64,000 nucleotides of DNA from Saturnia japonica (Eukaryota; Arthropoda; Insecta; Lepidoptera; Saturniidae), in the NCBI GenBank assembly GCA_033032175.1, contig CM065326.1, positions 12,790,001 through 12,854,000 on the forward strand, read 5' to 3'. The position numbers were made by a program, and so were the translations under genes. The notes beneath the pieces are model-generated. The model was not told the origin of the DNA. It did no database searches and worked only from the letters and a program-made list of their open reading frames with translations. This document shows, one piece after another, positions 55,730 to 64,000 of the stretch (the stretch's first letter is position 1; every line of letters starts with the position of its first letter).

Positions 55730-56158
55730 CAGCCACAACTTCTTTGCTTATGAACCTATTTGGATGATTATTTTTTTGTTGGATAGGGGATACCTCAAGG
55801 GGAACCTTAATTTGCATTGGAGATTGGTGAATTCGTATTGGACCTTCAACTTCGGAGATAAACCAGGGAATCTTCAAAATAATTGGTGGTTTTCTTTTTT
55901 GTATAATGTTTGTAACGGTACAATTTTTAACAGCTAAAAAAGAAACCCAACTTCTATTATTTTGAGGCGTTCCCTGAATGTATCTTCGAAGTCAAAGAAA
56001 TTAAAATGAAACCACTTTTGAGATGTTATATCCTTTATAAAAAACAAAGAATCATCCAATTCGGTTCATAAACAAACAAGTTATGGCTGAACATTCATTA
56101 AAAAAACATTCGAATTTAGTAACCTCCGTCTTTTTATGAAATCGGTTAAAAATACAAT
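55730..56158. repeat. Head-to-head pair of R3 repeats (fold-back)
   Basis: The left arm (about 55730-55920) is reversed and the right arm (about 55960-56158) forward. Both include the phrases for 'ggttcataaacaaacaagttatggctgaacat', 'gaattaaaatg' or related text, with ~40 bases between. A transcript across it could form a long imperfect hairpin. The open frames on both strands (82 and 70 codons) are repeat by-products. Confidence 0.6.
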
Positions 56159-56159
56159 T

Positions 56160-57115
56160 TTTTTTTTTTACAAATATAAATGTTATTAATGTTTTATTAT
56201 AAGATAGTCCAATCGTGCACAGACGCTCTCCACGTCTGACATTCAAAGCGTAATTTAAATGTCTGGCAACCCTAAACGTAGTAGAATATTAGAACAAATA
56301 ACGAAGTCAACTTTAACAATATCGTAGTTCGTCGACTCGTATTCTGCAGCATAGAATTCAGTCTTTGAGAATATTACTCGGGTTTGAATTACACATTGTT
56401 CCTGTGAGATCGCGGTGCGATTTTGTCTCCTGGTAGATAATTATGTGGTATATACCTGCGATTCCTAAACTAGACAAAGTAAACAAGGGTTCTGTAGACC
56501 AGTTAAATTTGATGAATTTAATATCACCGTGGTAACAATTATAACTGTGTAAGTAAAATGGAACCAACCATTGGCTCGTCACAAAATGGTCGGATCTGGC
56601 AATGAAATGTTGGCTCTAGTGTGATGTCGTATTTCATTGAATACTATAGCTGAACTGTTCTAGCTAATATTATATTATAACTAAAGACAAGGACAGACTA
56701 CGGTGTAAACATATGACGTAATAAACATGGTAAAATGATAATTTATACCAAAAATACAAAAGTAGAAGACAAGTAGAATAATGAATATTATTCAGTTGTT
56801 CTCAGTCCTCCTCCGTCGGAATACGGCTTGCTTATATATTCGATAAATAGAGGGTGTTTTAGAGGGAGGAGGGGGTAGTGAATTTGATCTTGATCACATT
56901 TAACATAAGGTAGGTTATTTTTAGGATTTGTTTATTAGTTTACGTAATCGTACTGATAAGGTTTCAATGTGTGCGTGATCCGCGCGGCATCGACGCCATT
57001 TTTTACCTATGGATTTATTATTCGTTGATATAGTGAATTCTTGAATTTTACAATTATTTATTTATTGTTTGAAAATAGTGGGATTTTTTTTTAATACATA
57101 GCGTAACAATAATAA
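56160..57115. other. Unrecognised non-coding DNA
   Basis: Two minus-strand frames (64 and 74 codons) without recognisable motifs. No gene is called. Confidence 0.35.
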
Positions 57116-57403
57116 CAAGCATTCGCCCTAAGCTCGAAATTTGACCTGCGACTTTTTGATCATAAACCAATTTCTATTTGACATTTGTCTGGGGTGTCTT
57201 AGTTCAATGGCACTGGTCGTGGTAGGATTCGCAGTATTAATTAATTTAATTTAATATATTAGTAACAGATATTATAAATAATTTAAGCTTTCAGCACTCC
57301 TTCTCCATATATACTTTAACTATGCTAAATCCCACAGCCTTCTGTGCATGCTATACACTTAAAATGGTACCGAAAGCTTTTGCTTTCTTTTGCTTTTGCT
57401 TTA
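57116..57403 (-). mobile_element. Helitron-like element, family H1, copy 8 (decayed)
   Basis: Begins 'acaagcattcgccctaagctcgaaatttgacc' (CTAG lost) and ends in a scrambled 'aaagcttttgctttcttttgcttttgc'. It has an internal deletion of about 60 bases compared with other copies. Confidence 0.6.
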
Positions 57404-57424
57404 AATACATAGATATTAAATAAT

Positions 57425-57720
57425 TTGTTTAAAAAATTTCGGAATGTCATATATAAACAAAAGGGGAATATACTTAGAGTAGGTACTTATATTCTATGTT
57501 ACTTAAAAGATGGTACGGTAGATGTTATACAAATGGTAAATCAAAAAGACCCAGTTTCAAGGAATTTCCTTTCTCGAACGCTCCGGATATGGAATGAGCT
57601 TCCTGTGCAACCGAGGTTTTTTTTCAAGGGACTACAATATGGGATTCTCTAAGAGGGCACACAGGCAGTGAACAGATTTAAAAAAGTCAGCATCGTGCAT
57701 GTGATGGTTTTGATGTCGCA
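57425..57720 (+). pseudogene. C-terminal scrap of a CR1/Jockey-type LINE ORF2
   Basis: Plus-strand translation includes NFLSRTLRIWNELP, which matches the 'SFFPRTARLWNSLP' signature near the end of many LINE ORF2 proteins. It is followed in shifted frames by YDMGF-like and KRAHR, TDLKKS text that corresponds to the usual 'YDL..FK..VNR.L' ending. Frameshifts and an internal stop show that it is dead. About 60-75 codons remain. Confidence 0.5.
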
Positions 57721-57954
57721 AGCGCTCATAAGCTGCGGTAAATGCCAATGCAATAGCATAGCAATACTGTGGCCAAAAAAGAGCAAATTATCAGCATTTT
57801 TAAAACAATTTTTTTATGGATATACACAGAAAAGAACAATAGATAATGTTTTCCACTTTTATTTAATTTGACCCTTAACCGCGAATTTAGGTTTTTGTAA
57901 ATGCGTGTACTTATGTTACACCTCGAAATTATTTTATCTTCACGTAATTTTTAT

Positions 57955-58625
57955 CTATCTATATACAATTAATAAAATTGAAGTGTCTGTTTGTAATGTC
58001 AAAATAACATCTTTTCACTAAATGCTTATGAAAGTATATAACGATATGTATAACAAAAAACCAATTTTTTAAATTTTTGTCTGACTTTCTCTCTCCGTTA
58101 CAAGACGCAGCTACATATAGCAGACCGCGAACGCGTCTTTCATAAAAGAATATTATATGTAAATGTATATTAAAGTTTCCATTATTTAATAAAATACAAT
58201 TGTAACGCGCGCCGCATTCAGTCGACGCTGGCGCAAGCATACCTTCACCCTTTCCCCGCGTCCCTGACCGAGTGACCGTGAGTCGCGACCTTTAGTCCGC
58301 CGGCCACCGCCTTTGCGTGCACTCACGTGGTTGTATCGTTAAACAATTCATAAATAAAATGCAAATCATAACCAAATAACTAAGTTTTCACTTCTGTCGG
58401 CACTTCCGGAGTGCAACTCGTAATTTTAGCTATATATCAGTGAAAGTTCCATTAAAATCGGCCCAACCGTTTCGGAGATAACCAGTAACAAAGAGACAGC
58501 AAGAAAAAAATTTTACAATGGGCTTTTTGTTTTTTAGTTTCATATGCATTTAGTAAAAAACTGTTATTTTGACTTTACAAACAGACACACTTCAATTTTA
58601 TGAATTGTAGAGATATAGATACCAA
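57955..58625. repeat. Inverted pair of H2 ends enclosing a GC-rich core
   Basis: A forward H2 5' end (57955-58083) and a reversed one (about 58440-58612) face each other. Between them lies a non-H2 segment with CpG-rich text ('aacgcgcgccgcattcagtcgacgctggcgc', 'gtccgccggccaccgcc') and an AATAAA at about 58352. The core may be a solo LTR or another insertion. Confidence 0.5.
58200..58425 (+). mobile_element. Possible solo LTR
   Basis: Begins TGTAACGCGCGCCGC, contains ATAAATAAAATG as a possible polyadenylation signal and ends around 'cacttccggagtgcaactcg'. The composition differs sharply from flanks, but no TSD was found and the right border is a guess. Confidence 0.3.
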
Positions 58626-59218
58626 TAGTAACATTGTCCAAAACAATTCTATGGTTTCTTCGAATATGAAAAAGGTTACTCTTTGTACAAAGACGAGGAA
58701 AGTACCCGGTAATCATTTTGTTCTGTCAACCTTTTAGCAAATTGAATGCTCCGTGTGAACTTCACGTGTGTGGTCCGCAAAAGTATATATATATTTTTTA
58801 GTGTCCTCTTAACCTCTTGCCCTTGTTTTTATTTAATGGCAACGTGTGAACTTCCACAATTCTGCCAGCGTCAAGTGAATAGTTTTATTTTATTTTATTA
58901 TTCTTCAAACTGACCAGGAGTTTTCGTGGCAATTTAAAAGGCATGTTCTTTGTTATTATTTATAGTCAACTTTGCTTGTACGCTAAAACCAAACTACATA
59001 CATAAAAAAACCATCACATGAGAAATCTAAATGCCATCAAAAACTCCCTCTTGCTCTGTACTATATAATAGCCAATGTTGTGCCTTTTTTTACTGTGTGC
59101 CAAGCCGCGAATTCCGTACATGCCAATGTCACGCAAGTTGCACATGAGGTATGAACGGGGTTTGATTGTTTTTCCTGATCGTTAATGACGATGTTGTCCA
59201 AGACGGTGGTAGTGACAG
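58626..59218. other. Unrecognised non-coding DNA
   Basis: No supported gene. Confidence 0.3.
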
Positions 59219-59219
59219 T

Positions 59220-59715
59220 GGTGTTGACAGTAGTGGTTGTACAAGACTGCCTCTCAAGTGTAGCTGCCGGAACAGATCTATTGGTGTTTGGCGACAAATT
59301 TTCAACTTGAGGATGGTAGGTAGCCAGGCGGATATTTAGAAAAAGCCCTACTATCATGCTATGGTTTCTTCATGATGTTTTCCTTCACCGAAAGCTCAGT
59401 ATCACTGGAAGGGTTCGAACTCACGTCGAACGACGTGATGTCCATTTACGCTACTACTGAGCCATCATGCTTCAGATCTGGTACTGTGCCATTAGTCACA
59501 ATGGCTTCACTTTGTCATGCTACTATTAAAACAACTGATTGGTCAACCTCGGCTTCGGAAGAGTGCAGATGAGTTTGAAAATTGATTTTTCCAAGGTATT
59601 CTTTCTATTTCTACCTATACTAACCCTATGCAATTTTAAAATTGCCAAAATTTAGCTTTAATACCGTCAACAAATAAATCATAACACGTTAGGATATGTA
59701 CTATAAGCTAAGATT
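59220..59715 (-). repeat. Long dispersed repeat including an S2 unit (copy 2)
   Basis: Collinear with 44.44-44.90 kb from 'gcctctcaagtgtagctgccgg' to 'ccgtcaacaaataaatcataac'. Small indels and substitutions separate the two. The open frames on both strands are by-products. Confidence 0.65.
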
Positions 59716-59769
59716 CTCTAACACTTGTTGATCTTAAATTAATGTTAACCATTGTTAAAAAAAAAACTC

Positions 59770-60135
59770 AAAACGTCACGGGACGCCTGGCAGATGTAAA
59801 ACATCGAAGGAGGGTCCCAAAGAGTGTCCCGACAATTTCTGTGTGAGGGTCCTGTAGGGGGTCCAAAGGGTGTCCCGACAATTTCACTGTGGGGAGTCCT
59901 TGGGGGGTCCTATGGGGGTCAATGGTATGTCAGTGGGGTTGAAGTGATTATTTTCATAATTGCATATTTATAATTTCATAATTCATAATACATATATTCC
60001 ATCATTTAGCGTGGCGATACGTCGCCACGGACTGTATCGCCACGCTAACAATCAGGTTTACCCCTCGCCTATAGATGTTTCACATCAAAAATATACAAAT
60101 TATTGTTTCAAACAATATCCAACAATAATAAATTT
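59770..60135. repeat. Repeat R6 with tandem sub-repeats and a 13-bp palindrome
   Basis: Starts 'cgtcacgggacgcctggcagatg'. It contains two copies of 'gtgtcccgacaatttc' and several GGGGGTCC runs, then the inverted pair TAGCGTGGCGATA (60008-60020) / TATCGCCACGCTA (60036-60048), and 'tagatgtttcacatca'. Related to 41.63-41.80 kb. Confidence 0.55.
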
Positions 60136-60985
60136 ACTTTTGACTGAAAACAATGTCGGACAAGTTTTTATGTAATTCTCGTCAACCAACGTCATCTAAT
60201 AAACGACAGACGTCATAAACATTAAAATCTGTTACGGAAAAATGTTGACAAGAAATAAAATAATCAACCTCTTTCTCTTTCATTGAGATTTTCTAATCTA
60301 TTTTGGTTTCCGTGTCAACATTGAATTAATAAAAATTCTCCACTTAGTAAATAAGTCAAAAAAAATATTGCTGGCTTGATTGTTAATAAACGAAACTTGT
60401 TTTGACAAATAAAAAGAAAACTGGCGTTTCACTTTAAATTAACTTTGAGCCTGAGCAAAGGCTTTTCAAGGGAAAGTACGGGCAAACACTATTAACTATG
60501 GAAGGACTAGGAGTACCATCTCTATGTATGAAAAAGTGTCCGTCGAATAGCGTCAAATTCGGATGGTAGCAATTTTAAAGATAACTAAAAAAAAATTTTT
60601 ATGAAAGTATCTTTCCCTCTTCCTACACAACGTTCATTTTTGTGGGTTTTTGACAATGACGTTTTAATAGACGTGTTATATTGTAACTAGAAGCAATTTG
60701 AACATGGTACAAATTTTGTTATCAGCATGTTGAAACAAAAGAGATAGGAAATCACGGCGTAAGGTGGAAACTCTGTTGTCAAAAAAGGATAAAAGTTTCT
60801 TCTCGCTCACGCCGGTATCAAGTCGAAAGTTAACTGGGGGAATTGCCCACCATTCATGATGGCATGTAAAGAGCGTCATTGCCGTATCAACTTATAAAAT
60901 ATCATTGGTTTTTCAATAGTAATTTGTTGCTTAAAGCTGGACACTTTTTCAACTTGTTCCCGATACAAGATGGTTGTCGTTACCT
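60136..60985. other. Unrecognised non-coding DNA
   Basis: No supported gene. A 67-codon minus-strand frame at 60676-60879 has no recognisable motif. Confidence 0.35.
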
Positions 60986-61064
60986 CTATCCTCTATATTA
61001 TTAACCCAAGATGTATTGTCAATTTCAAACATTCAAAATTCCACGGTATTGTATTTGTTGGAAA

Positions 61065-61476
61065 TGTACATCAGCTCGCATCGTGAGATGGCGAGATCAC
61101 GGGAAGGCCTGTGATAGGCAGGTGCAATCGTTCTGCGCAGGCGCTGCACCGCCCCGCCCCCTCCCTTTGCTGGCACATAGGCCAGTCTACTTCGTGCTTT
61201 GGCCATGAACTCGTGTTTGTTTGTTTTGTACGCGCTACGTCATTTCGGACGTTCGGGTAGTGCTGAGATTTATGTGATTTACGTTGGTTGAAGTTTTTGC
61301 ATTGTATAACTTTGAGTTGGTGTCCCAGGAGGGTTTTGATGAACAGATTGCTTGCATGATGATGTCCTGTGGGATTTGAGGTTGCACACACATAGTTCAC
61401 TCTATACAAACATACTTCACAATCTGCAGTCCAGGTCGAACGGGCAAGGTCAAGGTCACCGCTCGCTCCTGACGAG
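61065..61476 (+). promoter_or_regulatory. GC-rich segment: candidate host promoter and non-coding first exon
   Basis: Distinctly GC-rich for this window, with a GC-box-like 'ccgccccgccccctccc' at 61149-61165, tandem CAAGGTCAAGGTCA (61445-61458; TCAAGGTCA is the known FTZ-F1/ERR nuclear-receptor site) and a consensus splice donor GAG|GTGAGT at 61476/61477. I infer a promoter with a 5' UTR exon; a retroelement remnant is possible too. No coding sequence is evident. Confidence 0.3.
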
Positions 61477-61599
61477 GTGAGTCCCTTTTGTTTGTTATTA
61501 GAATAATTACTGTTTATCGCAGCAATAGCTTCGAGAGGGATTGATTCGCGATTGATTTAATTAAGGGCCCAGCACATATTACGCAAACCTACTCGAACA

Positions 61600-62281
61600 G
61601 TATTTTTCACTACGAGAAAATTTCACAAGCATTATTAAAAAATATATATAATAATAAGACGTTTATTTTTTAGGTACATACACATAAAAGTAAAATAAGC
61701 TTCATGAAAAAAGGAACAGTATTAACAATGATGGCTGTTCAAAGGCATGTAAGCGTTAACTGTTGATGGATTACGATCTCTCGGTGATCACCGTTGTATT
61801 TGAATTATACTGTGGTTACCATCAGAGACAGTACCGACACTTTGCTGTGGTACAAAGAAAAAAAAAACAATTTCTTTCAAACATTTTTTTCCCTAGAGCC
61901 ATGAAAGGGTGACTGGAAGAACGCGAAGATTGATCGGAGGTCGCCGGGCCTGGAGCCCACCTTGGCTAAGATAGCAAAATAAAACGTAATACAGCCCCTA
62001 CGTGAGTGATTGCTAGTGGTTGAGTTGCCAGAATACCTGCCATTGTGACTCGTATGAGAATAAATCAAGAATCACTGATGTCAGAACTGTTAGATATGGC
62101 AAATTATGTTTTTTTATCGTACACTGTTAAAAATGTCAATGGTAAATTTTAAAAAAAATATTGGACACTGATAGGCAAAAGATTTAACCAAAATTCAAAT
62201 CGGGTATTGTTAATACAAAACTTCGTAAAATTGAGAAGCTTTTCATCGGAAACTGATAAACCGTTTCTTAAAATTACAACA
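61600..62281 (-). other. 3' non-coding part of the Ty3/gypsy element, possibly with its 3' LTR
   Basis: Downstream of pol on the minus strand is a polypurine-like AGGGAAAAAAA directly followed by TGTTTG (61883 downward), the typical junction into a 3' LTR, and further on an AATAAA at about 61662-61667. No matching 5' LTR is in the window and no CA end could be fixed, so LTR borders are unproven. A 63-codon frame here is unrecognised. Confidence 0.4.
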
Positions 62282-64000
62282 CTATCTTGTCGGTTTCTTC
62301 AAACGTGTAAGAAAATTATGTACAATTACTTTGAATTTAACTCGTCTGCCTGATCGTGTGGTATATGGCTGAGGTTGACATGTAGGAACAGCGACAGGCA
62401 GTGGGACAGTAGTCGATTGCAGGTGAGACGTAGGTACAGGCACAGTCGGTGTGATAGTTGTAGGTTGCCGGTAAGACGTTGGCGACAACTGAGGTATCCT
62501 CGGTGTCATAGAAACAGGATTTGAATCTGATTCCTCAATGAAAGCCGGTTTCACGCGGTCTACGCTTACAACCACATATTTCCCTTTGTAGTCAATAGTT
62601 AGGGTCTTTCCATCACTTGCCCTCTGAATAACCTGGTATGGACCAGAATAGGGAGGCTGCAAAGGACGCCGGACTGCGTCATCCCGCAAGAACACATGAG
62701 AACACGTATTTAAATCTTTGAAAATAAAAGAACCGGTCTTCGTATGACGTGACGCTGGTACTGGTCGAATTTTCGACATATGTTGACGTAGTTTCACAAC
62801 AAAATCAAACACTTCTCCAGAAGTACCCACTCCAGGAAAATCAGCTAGCAACTCACCAGGAAGCCGAAGAGTTTCTCCATAAAGCATTTCTGCACAAGTA
62901 GCTTTAATATCTTCTTTAAAAGCTGAACGCATTCCCAAAAGTACAAATGGAAGAGCTTTTGTCCAAGAACTCCCATGACACATTAATGATGCTTTAAGTT
63001 GACGATGGATGCGTTCAATCATTCCGTTCGCTGCTGGGTGGTAAGCTGTAGTTCTATTTCTTTTAGTGGCGAAACTGCACATAAGTCTTCGAAAAAGGTC
63101 GGATTCAAATTGTGTACCGCGGTCGGTCGTAATAATAGAGGGAACACCAAATCGTGGTATCCATTCTCTCGTGAAAGTATCCGCTACTTCCTCGGCGGTA
63201 GTAGTGCGCATCGGCCAAACTCCTGGCCATCTGGTGACTCTATCAATGGCTGTGAGACAATAGCGGTAGTCGTCACAGACAGGCAAGGGTCCTATTATAT
63301 CAATATGGACGTGAAGAAAACGACCAGATGGTGTGTCAAAAGTTCCAAGTGGAGCATAATTGTGTCTTGAAACTTTACTCTTCTGGCAAGCCTCACACGT
63401 ACGAGACCACTGACGGCAATCTTTATTTATTGAAGACCAAACGTAACGTTCCGCAACTATACGTAAAGTAGCATTCGGACCAGGATGGCTAAGACTGTGT
63501 AACTTATTAAAAATAACACGACGTAACTTAGGAGGGACATATGGACGTGGTTTGTCAGTAGTAGTATCACATATTAAGGAAATACTAGTGCCAGGAACTG
63601 CAATCGTGTTTAGCTTCAAACTAGACGAACCAGATCTTATAAGTTCTGCTAGCTGTTCGTCAGCTTCCTGCAACTTGGCAAGGGTTTCGTACTCTTGCTC
63701 AAGAGTGATGGCACTGATTCGAGACATAGCGTCGGCTACGACATTGTCTTCTCCTCTAATATGTTGTATATCAGTAGTAAACTGGCTTATAAAAGACAAT
63801 TGGTTCAGTTGGGATGGAGGTAATTTATCTCTCCGTTGTACAAAAGCATACAACAGTGGTTTATGATCAGTAAAAATCGTACAATGCTGAATCTCCAAAA
63901 TATGTCGAAAGTGCTGTACACTTTCGTACACCGCTAAAAGTTCCCTGTAATATGCCGGCCATTGAGACTGTTTTGGGGTAAGCTTCTTACTGAAGAAAGC
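62282..64000 (-). CDS. Ty3/gypsy Pol, C-terminal half: RNase H, integrase (partial, runs off window)
   Basis: The frame is open to the right edge, so the real start, protease and RT are outside. Visible first is the end of RT/RNase H (FFSKKLTPKQSQWPAYYREL, then FTDHKPLLYAF, VVADAMSRI). The integrase follows with its HHCC zinc finger (HSLSHPGPNATLR...CEACQKSK) and catalytic triad: HIDIIGPLP (Asp about residue 211 of the part after position 63931), TTDRGTQFES (Asp270) and NGMIERIHR (Glu306), a D,D-35-E spacing. The C-terminus ends in YTTRSGRRVKFK. No stop or frameshift is seen. The GPLP..DDYRYCLTAIDR text suggests a CsRn1/Kabuki-like lineage, not confirmed. No envelope gene is visible. Confidence 0.92.
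   Translation of the reverse strand, partial: AFFSKKLTPKQSQWPAYYRELLAVYESVQHFRHILEIQHCTIFTDHKPLLYAFVQRRDKLPPSQLNQLSFISQFTTDIQHIRGEDNVVADAMSRISAITLEQEYETLAKLQEADEQLAELIRSGSSSLKLNTIAVPGTSISLICDTTTDKPRPYVPPKLRRVIFNKLHSLSHPGPNATLRIVAERYVWSSINKDCRQWSRTCEACQKSKVSRHNYAPLGTFDTPSGRFLHVHIDIIGPLPVCDDYRYCLTAIDRVTRWPGVWPMRTTTAEEVADTFTREWIPRFGVPSIITTDRGTQFESDLFRRLMCSFATKRNRTTAYHPAANGMIERIHRQLKASLMCHGSSWTKALPFVLLGMRSAFKEDIKATCAEMLYGETLRLPGELLADFPGVGTSGEVFDFVVKLRQHMSKIRPVPASRHTKTGSFIFKDLNTCSHVFLRDDAVRRPLQPPYSGPYQVIQRASDGKTLTIDYKGKYVVVSVDRVKPAFIEESDSNPVSMTPRIPQLSPTSYRQPTTITPTVPVPTSHLQSTTVPLPVAVPTCQPQPYTTRSGRRVKFKVIVHNFLTRLKKPTR

Overview
This window looks like AT-rich nuclear DNA from an insect, most probably a moth or butterfly (Lepidoptera). 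The evidence is the mixture of mobile elements: RTE-type LINEs ending in ATG/GAT trinucleotide tails, a Jockey element, a LINE with a PHD-finger ORF1, a Ty3/gypsy element, many short Helitron-like elements ending in hairpin + CTAG|T, and tRNA-headed SINEs. I recognise no intact host protein-coding gene, bacterial-type operon, rRNA, functional tRNA or CRISPR array. Most short open frames are chance frames in AT-rich or repeat DNA.

Layout. 1-7.4 kb: unrecognised DNA with Helitron-like pieces, a tRNA-headed SINE, a 16-bp minisatellite and a 38-codon fragment resembling the start of an insect Crypton-type recombinase. 7.5-9.5 kb: a 5'-truncated RTE copy with a 13-bp target-site duplication (TSD), then more short repeats. 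13.2-18.8 kb: a long, mildly decayed LINE of CR1/L2/Daphne type on the minus strand (ORF1 with PHD finger, ORF2 with endonuclease and RT). 19-45 kb: a graveyard of Helitron-like elements, SINEs, MITEs and 3' stubs of five or six different LINEs. 45.98-49.18 kb: a complete RTE element (minus strand) with an 8-bp TSD and two frameshifts. 50.0-54.85 kb: an apparently intact Jockey element (minus strand) with overlapping ORF1 and ORF2, a 60-nt poly(A) tail (T on the plus strand) and a perfect 12-bp TSD. It sits inside the 3' UTR of a related element. 55-61 kb: fold-back repeats and LINE scraps, with a GC-rich stretch at 61.0-61.5 kb that ends in a good splice donor and may be a host promoter/first exon. 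61.6-64.0 kb: the 3' half of a Ty3/gypsy element running off the right edge.

How the parts relate. Autonomous LINEs encode endonuclease and reverse transcriptase for target-primed insertion. The intact Jockey copy is the most plausible source for short stubs such as the ~90-bp copy at 24.4 kb. The RTE copies at 7.5 and 46 kb share one frameshift and so probably descend from the same master. Helitron-like, SINE and MITE copies have no coding capacity and depend on enzymes encoded elsewhere. All boundaries were read by eye. Family names are from motif recognition, not from a database search.
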